64,000 bases of DNA from assembly GCA_964423405.1 (NCBI GenBank), contig CAYREY010000002.1, positions 62,001-126,000 of the forward strand. The letters are read 5' to 3'. Below the pieces are notes generated by a model, which ran no database searches, had not been told where the DNA came from, and worked only from the letters and a program-made list of their open reading frames with translations. This DNA comes from Bog-950 sp964423405. GTDB taxonomy: Bacteria; Bacteroidota; Bacteroidia; Chitinophagales; LD1. Shown in pieces: positions 16,841 to 27,000 of this stretch (position 1 is its first letter; each line of letters starts with the position of its first letter). The position numbers and the translations under genes are program-made.

Positions 16841-17788
16841 ATGATCAATAAACTTTACCTACACCGCCATATTACTTTGCGATTTCTGGCAGCGGTTATG
16901 TTGCTTATTCTAACTGTAACACAATCCTATGCCAACGATGCACCGGTAGCGCAAAACGATAGCCTTACATCGCCGGAGGGCGCTACATTGCTGATAAATG
17001 TACTGGCCAACGATGCTGACCCCGAAGGGCAGTTAGGTAACCCTGTAGTGCTTAGTGGCCCGGCTAATGGCACCGCTACCGTAAACAACGATGGCACTAT
17101 TACCTATAACCCACAAACCGGTTTTAGTGGTACCGATACTTTTACCTACGTAGTATGCGATGCCGGCACCCCGCCGCTGTGCGATACCGCCACCGTAGTG
17201 CTTACCATTACCAATGTAAACAACGCACCCGAACTAACAACCCAACCGCTTACAACCGATGAAGATGTACCGGTAACCGTCTGCTTTACATATACCCTTA
17301 CCAATACTGCCGATAGTGTAGCAGTAGCACAGGTATGCAGCCCCGAATACGGAACTGTAGATAGCCTGTATGCCCGCAATGGCCTGTTGTGCGTAAAATA
17401 TACGCCCGACCGTGAGTACAGTGGCAACGATAGCTTTTGTGTAGAGCTGTGCGACCTGCTGACACATGATTGTGTACGTGCCACTATACCGGTTACGGTA
17501 AATAACCTGCAGGATAACTGCCTGTGGCTAAAAGGAATTTCGCCGAACGGCGATGGGCAGAACGACTCGTTCTGGATTAACTGCAACAGCGATTACCCCA
17601 ATGCCACCCTGCGTATATTTAACCGCTGGGGCGATGAGGTGTACCGCAGCAACGGCCACTATAACAACGATTGGTACGGCCGCAACCAAACCGAGAAAGA
17701 ACTGACGGACGGCACCTATTACTACATATACGATTACGGCGATGGTGTAAAGAAAGCACACGCAGGATTTGTAACCATTAACCGATAA
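16841..17788 (+). CDS. Short Ig-like surface protein with T9SS type B sorting domain
   Basis: 315 residues from ATG 16841; a GTG at 16820 is seven codons upstream. The signal peptide ends near TQSYAND. Two Ig-like domains follow: one with VLANDADPEGQLG and GTDTFTYVVCD, the other with LTTDEDVPVTVCF and GNDSFCVELCD. The C-terminus is the gliding-motility type B domain (GISPNGDGQNDSFWI, IFNRWGDEVYRS, DGTYYYIYDYGDG). It is exported by T9SS, and the next gene is a PorP/SprF partner. It is far smaller than SprB-type adhesins, and its ligand is unknown. Confidence 0.9.
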   Translation: MINKLYLHRHITLRFLAAVMLLILTVTQSYANDAPVAQNDSLTSPEGATLLINVLANDADPEGQLGNPVVLSGPANGTATVNNDGTITYNPQTGFSGTDTFTYVVCDAGTPPLCDTATVVLTITNVNNAPELTTQPLTTDEDVPVTVCFTYTLTNTADSVAVAQVCSPEYGTVDSLYARNGLLCVKYTPDREYSGNDSFCVELCDLLTHDCVRATIPVTVNNLQDNCLWLKGISPNGDGQNDSFWINCNSDYPNATLRIFNRWGDEVYRSNGHYNNDWYGRNQTEKELTDGTYYYIYDYGDGVKKAHAGFVTINR

Positions 17789-17799
17789 GCTGCACTACT

Positions 17800-18801
17800 A
17801 TGAACAAGTATATACCCATGAAAAAATATATGGTGATAGCAGTAATGATACTTGCTGCAACAGTTGCCAACGCACAGCAGGATGCCCACTACTCGCTGTA
17901 TATGTTTAACGGCCTGTACCTTAACCCGGCTTACGCCGGCAGCCACGAGGTGGTAGACCTGATGGCCATATACCGCCACCAGTGGGCCGGTATTGATGGG
18001 GCACCACAGACCGGTAACCTGAGTGTGCACGGAGCGCTGCGCCGCAACCAGTATGGCCTGGGGCTTACAGTGTTTGGTGAACATATTGGCCTTACTACTG
18101 CTATTAATGCCACCGGTTCGTTTGCGTATCGTATTAAAGTGCGTAAGTCTAAAATATGCCTGGGTGTGCAGGCTGGCGCCACCTACTACCGCCAGGATAA
18201 TACCAGTGCCATACCTACCGAGCTACAGGCACAGGGTTATTACGATCAGAACTATGCTATAAACCGCAGCATGGTAGTGCCTAACTTTGGTGCAGGTATC
18301 TATGTGTATGGTAAGCGCTACTATGTAGGTTTTTCGGTGCCGCATATATTGCCGGTTAGCATTAGCAAAAAGCTGGAGGTTAACACCAGCAACGGTGTGG
18401 CCCGCCAGTATAACCACTATATACTTACCGCCGGTGTGGTAATAGGTAAAGAAACCAGCCCGGTTAAGTTCCGTCCATCGTTTTTGGCCAAGTACGTGCA
18501 GGGGCTTGACCGTAACATACCCGATTTTGATGTAAGTGCAGCCTTATTATTTGTCGATCGTTTCTGGCTGGGTGGCACGTTCCGCGTAGCATCGGGGCTG
18601 GATAACAAAAAGGGTACTGCTGTAGTAGGTTGGTTTGAGTGCAAAATTACCCAGCGCCTGCGTGTAGGCTACGGGTTCGATTACTCGCTTAACAAGCTGA
18701 ACAATTTTGCCAAATACGGCTCGCACGATATTATGCTGGGTTACGAGTTTAATACCGGTAAAAAACGGTTTGTGTCGCCACGTTATGTTAGTTATTTCTA
18801 A
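17800..18801 (+). CDS. PorP/SprF family T9SS membrane protein
   Basis: 333 residues with a signal peptide ending VANAQQDAHYSLYMFN. The motif NPAYAGSHEVVDLMAIYRHQW is diagnostic of the family. The rest is an outer-membrane beta-barrel with alternating strands. Two in-frame ATGs exist, 17800 and 17818 (MKKYMVIAVM); the second gives a more compact signal. PorP/SprF proteins hold or help export type B cargo at the cell surface. The upstream gene encodes such a cargo 12 bp away, and an OmpA-type gene follows 22 bp later. Confidence 0.95.
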   Translation: MNKYIPMKKYMVIAVMILAATVANAQQDAHYSLYMFNGLYLNPAYAGSHEVVDLMAIYRHQWAGIDGAPQTGNLSVHGALRRNQYGLGLTVFGEHIGLTTAINATGSFAYRIKVRKSKICLGVQAGATYYRQDNTSAIPTELQAQGYYDQNYAINRSMVVPNFGAGIYVYGKRYYVGFSVPHILPVSISKKLEVNTSNGVARQYNHYILTAGVVIGKETSPVKFRPSFLAKYVQGLDRNIPDFDVSAALLFVDRFWLGGTFRVASGLDNKKGTAVVGWFECKITQRLRVGYGFDYSLNKLNNFAKYGSHDIMLGYEFNTGKKRFVSPRYVSYF

Positions 18802-18823
18802 GCCTTTTAAATTACATCAACAT

Positions 18824-21277
18824 ATGAAGTTGAATTTGCTGCCCACGTTTATTTTACTAACCATAGCGCTGTATACCACTGCACAGCAGGGGGCAACACC
18901 CGCAGCACCGGCACCGGTTATTAAAAAGGCTTTTGCTACCCGCCAGGGCGATAAAGCCTTTGAGCGGTTCGATTTCAGGTTGGCTGTTAAGTATTACAGC
19001 ATTGCCTGGAAAAAGAAAAAGGCCAATACCGACACCACGTATGTGATGCAGCGTATAGCCGACTCGTACCGGTTGCTTAACCAACCCACCAATGCCGAGT
19101 TGTGGTACCAGAAACTGGTAGATAAAAATGCAGGTGGCGCTACCAATGTGTACTACCTGGCCGAGGCGTTGCGCATTAATCAGAACTATGCATTATCTAA
19201 ACAATATTACGAGCAGTATAAAAGCCTGAACCCTGCCGATAAAAATGTAGATGAAATACTGGCCGGGCTGAACAACATTGCCGAGTTATCGAAAGATAAC
19301 GGCGTGTTTAAAATAGATACGCTTAAAATTAATACGGCGCAATCGGAGTTTGGGCCTGCATTTTATAAAGAGGGCAGCATATTTTTTACCTCTAACCGTA
19401 GCGGTAACCTTAACGCTAACGTAAGCGACAACTGGGCTGGCAGTAATTTTTACCAGATATACCTGGCAACTGCCGATAGCGGTGTTACAGCAGTGGGCAA
19501 CGTAAAAAAAATAACCGCCTGCAAACCAAACGGCAGGTTTCACGATGGGCCGGTTACGTACTTTAAAGGCACTAACGAGCTGATATTTACCCGTAGTAAC
19601 TATACTAAGAGCACCGGTAAAACAGCATCGGATAAGCGCACCGTTAAGCTAAAACTGTATGGCATGACCTATCCATCGGTGCAGAAAGCAAAAATAGTAT
19701 CGCTGCCATTTAACGATGACAATTACAGCAATGCGCACCCTGCTATTACTGCCGATGGCAAAACACTTTATTTCAGCAGCGACCGTACCGGTGGACAAGG
19801 CGGTACCGACCTGTATGTAACCATGCGCGACCAGAATGGTGTGTGGACCGAGCCTAAAAACCTGGGGCCGGTTGTAAATACCCGTTTTGATGAGAAGTTT
19901 CCGTTTATAGGCTACGATGGTACGCTCTACTACTCATCTAACGCGCTGGATGGCCTGGGTGGTATGGATGTTTATAAAACACGTTTTGAAAACGGCCAGT
20001 GGAGCAAACCCGAAAACATGGGCGCACCGGTTAACAGCAGCAACGATGATTTTACGTTTATAATGGATAGCACCAATAAGCATGGCTACTTTGCCAGCAA
20101 CCGCCCTAATGGTGTTGGCGAAGATGATATATACCACTTTACCTACGATGAAACCAAGCTTGATTATAAAGTAACGGTAAAGGTGGTAGATGCCACTACC
20201 AATCAGCCGATACCACTGGCCTCGCTGGGTATTGATTGCAAAAACCAGAATGCCGAAAATACACTGGCAGATAAAACGGGCGAAAAGGTGCTTACACTTA
20301 AAGGTGGTAAGCCCTGCACGGTAGAGGCCATTAATAACGGCTACAAAAAGAACAGCGTACAGGTTAGCAACAAGAATAAAAATACAACTGTTACCATTGC
20401 CCTGCAGCCTGATATTATAAAGCTGGTAGTAACTGTAAGGGAGAAGGAAAGCCAGCAACCCATACGCGATGCGGCCCTGCATATAACACAGGCGGGTATG
20501 CCATCGGTAGGCGAGGTAACCAACGAGAACGGCATGATGCAAACAACCGTTGCTGCGGGCACATATACTATCTCTTCGCCCGATTTTCCATCGATAAGTG
20601 CAACGTTTACAGAAAAAGATATTGACCCTGCTACCGGCGAAGCAAAACTTAACTTTTTGGTACCACGCGAAGAGATGGTAATAAACGTGCCGCTTACAGC
20701 TAACTGTTTTACATCTACCATTACCGTTACCAACCTGGGCACCGGCGAGCGGAGTGAAATAAGCCCGAATGCACATGGCGAGGTAAGGCTGGACCTGAAG
20801 ATTAACTCGCGCTATGTGGTAGAGCACGATGGCCGGACAGATACTTTCTCTACTGTAGGCTTAAAACCGGGTATGAATGTAGAGGGCACCTGTAAGTTTT
20901 ATGTAGGCCAAACCTGGCTGGTGCGCGATATTTATTACGACTTTAATAAATGGAACATACGCGCCGATGCTGCCAAAGAACTGGATAACCTGGTACGTGT
21001 AATGAAACAAAACCCGGCACTTGAAATTGAACTGGGTTCGCATACCGATTGCCGCGCCAGTGCCAAGTACAATGTTGTACTATCTGCCCGCCGCGCACGT
21101 TCGGCGGTAGAGTATATAGTAAAGAAAGGTATTAAAGGCCGCCGCATACTGGCCGCTGGCTATGGTGAAACATCTATTATAAACGGTTGTATCTGCGAAC
21201 CAACCAACGAATCGCCTTGCAACGATAACCAGCACCAGGCTAACCGCCGTACCGAGGTTAAAGTGCTGAGATACTAA
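18824..21277 (+). CDS. OmpA family protein with PD40-like repeats and carboxypeptidase-like domains
   Basis: 817 residues from ATG 18824 (MKLNLLPTFILLTIALYTTAQQ); an earlier in-frame ATG at 18707 lies inside the PorP gene and is rejected. N-terminal TPR-like helices (to about 170) are followed by WD40/PD40-type beta strands (FTSNRSGN, LYFSSDRTGGQGGTDLYV, YYSSNALDGLGGMDVY, YFASNRPNGVGEDDIY). Two carboxypeptidase-like beta domains come next and then a C-terminal OmpA peptidoglycan-binding domain with LGSHTDCRASAKYN. This architecture is common next to PorP genes. It probably anchors the export complex to peptidoglycan. Confidence 0.9.
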   Translation: MKLNLLPTFILLTIALYTTAQQGATPAAPAPVIKKAFATRQGDKAFERFDFRLAVKYYSIAWKKKKANTDTTYVMQRIADSYRLLNQPTNAELWYQKLVDKNAGGATNVYYLAEALRINQNYALSKQYYEQYKSLNPADKNVDEILAGLNNIAELSKDNGVFKIDTLKINTAQSEFGPAFYKEGSIFFTSNRSGNLNANVSDNWAGSNFYQIYLATADSGVTAVGNVKKITACKPNGRFHDGPVTYFKGTNELIFTRSNYTKSTGKTASDKRTVKLKLYGMTYPSVQKAKIVSLPFNDDNYSNAHPAITADGKTLYFSSDRTGGQGGTDLYVTMRDQNGVWTEPKNLGPVVNTRFDEKFPFIGYDGTLYYSSNALDGLGGMDVYKTRFENGQWSKPENMGAPVNSSNDDFTFIMDSTNKHGYFASNRPNGVGEDDIYHFTYDETKLDYKVTVKVVDATTNQPIPLASLGIDCKNQNAENTLADKTGEKVLTLKGGKPCTVEAINNGYKKNSVQVSNKNKNTTVTIALQPDIIKLVVTVREKESQQPIRDAALHITQAGMPSVGEVTNENGMMQTTVAAGTYTISSPDFPSISATFTEKDIDPATGEAKLNFLVPREEMVINVPLTANCFTSTITVTNLGTGERSEISPNAHGEVRLDLKINSRYVVEHDGRTDTFSTVGLKPGMNVEGTCKFYVGQTWLVRDIYYDFNKWNIRADAAKELDNLVRVMKQNPALEIELGSHTDCRASAKYNVVLSARRARSAVEYIVKKGIKGRRILAAGYGETSIINGCICEPTNESPCNDNQHQANRRTEVKVLRY

Positions 21278-21311
21278 ACAGCACTTTTTATATAACCGGT
21301 TAAAAATACAT

Positions 21312-21353
21312 CACATAAAAAAGGCGGAACTTATGTTCCGCCTTTTTTATGTG
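21312..21353. terminator. Bidirectional terminator between the OmpA operon and aminopeptidase gene
   Basis: Perfect 19-bp stem (21312-21330 with 21335-21353), loop ttat, with A-run and T-run within the stem, so it works in both directions. Confidence 0.92.
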
Positions 21354-21367
21354 CACCTTTTGCAGGT

Positions 21368-23971
21368 TTACTCTTTAGATGCTTTGCTCTTTTTGCCCAG
21401 TCTTTCTACCGCATCGTTAGCGGCACTTACAATCATATCGTACTGGCTTATTTTTTCTTGTTGTTCGGCTTTGGCCGAACCACCATCGGCGCTTTGCGAC
21501 TGGGTGCGTTTCTTTTTATCATCAAACAGTTTGGCAATTCTTTTCAGCGAGCCTTTGGCTGCATTGGTAAGAAAATGGCTTTCGGTAGCCATGCCCTGCT
21601 CTTCTATGGTTTGTATGCCCTTTAGCACTACGTTTTTATCCATGCGGCTCAGGTAGTTGGCGTAGTAGTAAAACATAGAGTATTTACCTACACCGGTTAT
21701 ACTGCGCAGTTTGGTTTCAAAATACTGCTGGTAATTTTCATCACCTTCTTTGGCATATACATCGGCTACGCTACCGGTAATGTTGCTGTTATCTGACTGC
21801 TCCAGGCTTTTGGCAATCTCCAGGGCGCGTTTGGTATCTACTGTATTAATAGCGCGCAGGGCTGCGGCAGCTACTTCGTACGAGCTATCGCCAATAGCTG
21901 TTTCGTAAAATGGCTTATACTTCACATCATCGGTAGCTTTGCTCAGCTTAAGTATAGCCGACCGGCGTACCGATGAAATTTTATCGGTATTGATAATGCC
22001 GGCCAGTATATCCAGCAGGCTGTCCTTATTCTCTTTGGGTATATACATTTCATCCACCGCAAACTGGCGCAGGTATTCCGATGGGTCTTTCAACGCATCT
22101 AAAAACACCTGGCGGGCGGCAGGGTTACTTTTTAGTGCGCCCGATAGCTCTTTCAATGCCTCGTAACGCTGCACATATAACGGTGTATGGTAGTATTGAA
22201 AAATGTAGTTTTCGTTCGTTTTATTTTCGTCTTTCTCGCACAACACAGCACGCATAGCATCTATATCAATCAGGTCGGGCTTGCCGTATGCTTTAAATGC
22301 AAATACCTGGTTTTTCTTTTTCAGTACTACGTTGTAGCTGTTTACTACCTGCCCATACCATACATCTATCCTGAAAGGTAACTGGTAGGTAAGGGGCTTC
22401 TCTATATTATGTTCCTGGTTGATGGTTACATATACACTATCGGCATCGTAACTGTAACGTACCTTAAGCACCGGGTGGCCCGAGTTGTAAAACCACTGGT
22501 TGAAAAACCAGTTCAGGTCCTGTCCGGTTACTTCTTCAAACGCCAGGCGCAGCTGGTGCATCTCTACCGGTTTAAACTGGTTTGTTTTAAGGTACAGCTC
22601 TATCGACTTAAAGAAAGCTTCATCACCTACTATGTTACGCAGGTAGTGCAGCAGCAGCCCGCCTTTTTCATAACTATGGCGGTCGAACATATCTTCGCGG
22701 TCATCATAATAAAAACGCACCAGGTCCACATTTTTATCCTTGGCTTCGCTCAGGTATTTTTCGCGGTTTTGTTCCTGTTTGTAGTCGGCATACAGGCGGC
22801 CATACTTGTATTCGTTCCACAGGTATTCGCCGTAGGTAGCAAACGATTCGTTAAGCGGCAGGTTGCTCCAGCTTTCGCTGGTAACCAGGTCGCCAAACCA
22901 CTGGTGGAACAACTCGTGCGATATTACATCTTCATACGTTTCGTCCAGTAGCTCGCGGCTATCGCGCTGTATAAACTCGCCATGTAGCGTAGCCGAAGTG
23001 TTTTCCATAGCGCCGCTTACATAGTCGCGTACTACTACCTGCGCGTATTTGGGCCAGGGGTAATCAAAGCCCAGCTTTTGCGAGAAGAACTCCATCATCT
23101 CCGGTGTATTGCCAAATATCTGTTTGGCATACGGGGCATATTTGGGTTCTACATAATAGTTAACCGGCACATCGCGCCACATGTTGCGTATTATGGCAAA
23201 ATCGCCAATGGCCATCATTACCAGATAAGGAGCGTGAGGCAGGTCCATTTTCCAGTAGTCGGTTACCAGTGTATCGTTAACCGGTGTAGAAGATACCAGT
23301 ATGCCGTTGCTGAGCGATACATATTTCTTTAAATGGGTAATGTAAATTTCGTTGGTAAATTTTTGGTTAGGTTTATCAATAGTAGGAAACCAGCACGAGT
23401 TAGACTCTGTTTCGCCCTGGGTCCATATCTGCACCGGTTTGGTAGTATCGGTACCCAGCGGATTGATAAAATACAGGCCTTTATCTTCGGCAATAGCAGC
23501 ACTGCCGCCTTTTGCGCGCTCGTTAGGTTTGGCGGTATAGTCAATATACACTGTTAGTTTTTCACCGGCATCGTATTTTTTATTCAGTTGTATTTTTAGT
23601 TGCAGCGAGTCGTACGTATAGCTAAGGCTTTCGCGCTGATTGGGGCCGGTTACCAGGCTTACCTCGTTTATATCAAAGCCTTTGGCATCGAGCATAAGCG
23701 CATACTGCGGATAAAAGTGCGGCTTAACGGTAACACTTGCTTTGCCATACATATGTTGTTTCTGGTAGTTAAAACTCACTTCCAGTTTGGTATGTACCAG
23801 GTCAAAATCGCGGGTAGCGGTGGCACGGTACGGATTTTCGCGCGAGGCGGTAATCTCTATAGTATCCAGTGTAACCGTTTCGGCGCGGTTGCCTTTGCGG
23901 GCTTTGTTGGGCGATGAACAGGCAGCCACCACACTAAGGGTAACCGCTACAATAAACAAGCGATAATACAT
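21368..23971 (-). CDS. M1 family aminopeptidase
   Basis: 867 residues. The N-terminus (LSVVAACSSPNK) is a lipoprotein signal. The exopeptidase motif GAMEN is at 320-324 and the zinc site is HELFH (His352, His356) with the third ligand Glu375 in NESFA. A HEAT-like C-terminal region (about 590-840) ends in a Lys/Ser-rich tail. M1 enzymes remove N-terminal residues from peptides; the lipid anchor points to peptide scavenging in the envelope. The next gene on this strand, an alpha-2-macroglobulin, lies about 80 bp upstream, so the two may be one unit. Confidence 0.93.
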   Translation of the reverse strand: MYYRLFIVAVTLSVVAACSSPNKARKGNRAETVTLDTIEITASRENPYRATATRDFDLVHTKLEVSFNYQKQHMYGKASVTVKPHFYPQYALMLDAKGFDINEVSLVTGPNQRESLSYTYDSLQLKIQLNKKYDAGEKLTVYIDYTAKPNERAKGGSAAIAEDKGLYFINPLGTDTTKPVQIWTQGETESNSCWFPTIDKPNQKFTNEIYITHLKKYVSLSNGILVSSTPVNDTLVTDYWKMDLPHAPYLVMMAIGDFAIIRNMWRDVPVNYYVEPKYAPYAKQIFGNTPEMMEFFSQKLGFDYPWPKYAQVVVRDYVSGAMENTSATLHGEFIQRDSRELLDETYEDVISHELFHQWFGDLVTSESWSNLPLNESFATYGEYLWNEYKYGRLYADYKQEQNREKYLSEAKDKNVDLVRFYYDDREDMFDRHSYEKGGLLLHYLRNIVGDEAFFKSIELYLKTNQFKPVEMHQLRLAFEEVTGQDLNWFFNQWFYNSGHPVLKVRYSYDADSVYVTINQEHNIEKPLTYQLPFRIDVWYGQVVNSYNVVLKKKNQVFAFKAYGKPDLIDIDAMRAVLCEKDENKTNENYIFQYYHTPLYVQRYEALKELSGALKSNPAARQVFLDALKDPSEYLRQFAVDEMYIPKENKDSLLDILAGIINTDKISSVRRSAILKLSKATDDVKYKPFYETAIGDSSYEVAAAALRAINTVDTKRALEIAKSLEQSDNSNITGSVADVYAKEGDENYQQYFETKLRSITGVGKYSMFYYYANYLSRMDKNVVLKGIQTIEEQGMATESHFLTNAAKGSLKRIAKLFDDKKKRTQSQSADGGSAKAEQQEKISQYDMIVSAANDAVERLGKKSKASKE

Positions 23972-24053
23972 TCAGTAATATTTTGAAACGGCAAATGTAG
24001 CAAAAGCACAGACCTTGCAACGTAGCCGCCGCAAGGCCTGTGCAACAGGCTGA

Positions 24054-27000
24054 TTAAGGGTTTACAAACACTTTGCCGGTGGCCGCCCAGTGTTTGTGCT
24101 CGTTGGTATAGTACAGGTAAGCCGCCGAGGCCGGAGTATCGTATTCGCCGGGTAGTTCGGCTTTCAGGTCAAGGTTTATCTGTTTCTGTTCGCCGGGTGC
24201 CAGGCAGCGGTAGTAGCAGGCTATGTTGTTGCCGGCTATTTCGTAAAAATCTATTATGCCTTTCTCCTGCATCTCTTTCAACTGCCATGGCTGTGCACTA
24301 AAGCCTGCGGGTATGCCCAGTATAGCCATGGTCATAGGCTGGCCCTGTGCGGTTTTGTTTTTAAGGGTTGCACTCAGGCGCAGTGTTTCACCTACTTTAA
24401 CCTGCTTGCCGCTAAATCTGGCATCCAGGTTAACTGCACATTCTTTGGCGCTTTCGGGCAGGCTGGTGCTGTAGCTAATGTTTACAGCATATGGCAATGG
24501 TTGTTTGCAGCCCTTGTAACGTACCTCTACCTGTTGTTTGCCCTGTGCTACATACTGCTCCAACCCATCAATTGCAATGTTATTGCGCTCGCCTTTTGCA
24601 AAGTCTTTCTGTGCTACCACTTTGCCATTTATCAGTAGCTCTATAGTGCCGGCTTCGTCAGTGCGCTTGCTGTACTCGGCATACTTTGTAAGTGCCTTAA
24701 GCGCCAGTATGGTAGCCTGTGTAGAACCAAAGCCACCGTAACCGCTGCGTGCGCCTACCAGAAACTTAACAGCACTGCTTATAGCCTGTACATCGGGATT
24801 TTGCGCCTTAAGCAGCGCCAGCAGTATCAGCGAGGTGGTTTCTGTTTTAAGGCTTTGGCCGGTGCTGCGGGTAATAGAGTGTTTTTTGCCGCTCCAGAAA
24901 CCTACTTCGCCGCGGGCATTAATCAGGCGCGCTACCATTTCATCGCCACGTGCATTCTCGCCGGTATTGTACAGGGCGTTTGCGCACAGTGCCATAGTGT
25001 ATGGGTCGCCGCTTTTGCGGGCTTCTTTTTCTACCGCTGCCAGTTCTTTGGCTATATCTTTATAGCCTGCCTCGCTAAGCGCATATACTATATATGCGTT
25101 GGTTACATCTTCGTCGGCGGCACCAAACGAGTCGAGTGCGCGCGGGTTCTTTTTAAAGCCACCGTTGCCATCACGTTTGCCCAGCAGCAGGTTTACGGTG
25201 CGGTCTATCATTTTGTCATCTACCCCGGGGTACACATTTTTCATATCTACAAACTCCATCAACCCATAAGCCGTAAGTGCTTCGTGCGCCGGTGCTGCAC
25301 CAAACCATTCGTAGCCGTTCTCTTTGGTTTCGAAGGCTACCAGTTTTTTGTATCCATCATCCAGCAGTTTGGTGGCACGGGCCTGTAGTTTGGGGTCATC
25401 TATTTTCATAGATTTTAAATACTGCAACACCATAATGTTGGGGTAGTTAGATGATGAGGTTTGCTCGAAACAACCGTATGGCTCGCGCAGTATCGATTCT
25501 ACCCCGCTCATCAGTTCGCTCATTATATTCGGGTAGGCATTAAAGGTAACCTTCATTGAACCGGGTACCACATTAACCGGGTTAATTACAAAAGCCTTTT
25601 CCATATCCTGTCCGCTGAGCGATATAGTAGCCGGAAAACCCTTAGCCACTACATTTACAGCACGGGTTACCGCATCGCTAAATACCGGAGAGGTAAATTT
25701 TATCTGCAATGTACCGGCACCTATGGTGTTGTTGGCTATAGCCTCCAGGTATATCAGTTTACTTTGGCCTGCCGGTATAAGCACGTTGCCCGGTTGGTTA
25801 CTTACCATTAGCTGATTAGTACTGTTTACCTCCAGGGTGCCCTGCGCATCTTTATCCGAGTTGTTTTTAATAAACACCGGTATCATCATTTTATCGCCGG
25901 CTACTACTTCGGCTGGTATTTTGGTATCGAGCACAAACGGCAGGTTGGTGCTCAAGTTGGCCTCTGCATGGCCAATAGAGCCATCATCGCCAAAGCCCTC
26001 TACCGTAGTGCGGAAAGAAGAGATAAGATCGCTGGTAACAAACTCTACTTTAGCGCGGCCGCTACGGTCGGTAGTTACACTGCCGTTCCAGTACAAGGTA
26101 GTGGCAAAATCGTTGCGGGTAGTATCAGCAACGCTGTATTTTCTTTTCGGAAACTCCTTGGCACGGTAGAACACTACCTGGTTTTGCGCAGCAATTTTTC
26201 TATCGAAGTTGTCCATATCAGCCCAGCGGCCATCGGCTACTTTGGTTTGCACTTCGGCGCCGCGCAATACTTTGTAGTCCTCCTCTTTCTCCTGCATATC
26301 CGGTTCGGCCGGTATGGGTGCTACATCTTTTGCCACGGCATCTTCGGCAAATACTACATTTTTTTCTTCGGCCTTATCTTTCTTAACGGCACGGTTTAGG
26401 CCCTTTACCTGTTTAATTTCAACTGCTGCCATATCCACCATTCTTTCTTCGGCTACTGCACCGGCAGCCATGGGTATAGCTTCGTAGTCGTAGCGGCGGT
26501 AGCGGTTATCGTACAGGTAGTAAACCGTATTGTTGCCGTAGTTGTACACTGTTTGTGTTTGTGTTTGGTAACCGGTAGCACTTACCTCTACCTGGTTATA
26601 GCGTGAAACATCGAACCGGCTAAGGGTAAAGCGGCCGTTTGCGTCGGTCATTACAGCTTTACCGGTCTCTTTAAGTTTAACGGTAGCGCCGGCCAGCGGC
26701 TTGCTGTTGTAGCCATCGTATATAATGCCACTCAGCTCTGCTTTTTCGCCGGCTATGGCCATGGCCGGTATATCGCCACTGGTAATCTGCTCCCAGTTGT
26801 AGCGGCGCCAGCCGCTGGTCATCAGTAGCAGATCCAGAGCCTGCGTTGCTTTCTCTTCTTTTTTATCGAAATAGAAATTAGCCTCTTCTACTTTTTCTTT
26901 CAGGTCGGGTTCAAGTAAAATGCGGGCTAATATGTTGCCCTGTTTATCATCGGTAAACGTAAGCAGGTTATCATCTACCACACTTAATGCAAACGTACCG

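Noticed and set aside
18707..18823. Longer start for the OmpA gene
   Set aside because: It lies inside the PorP gene; the signal peptide begins at ATG 18824.
19934..20827. Long minus-strand open frame (297 codons) inside the OmpA gene
   Set aside because: Antisense shadow of a well-conserved gene, no domain, no start context.
24801..25388. 195-codon plus-strand frame in the alpha-2-macroglobulin gene
   Set aside because: Antisense shadow; the minus-strand protein is recognised throughout.
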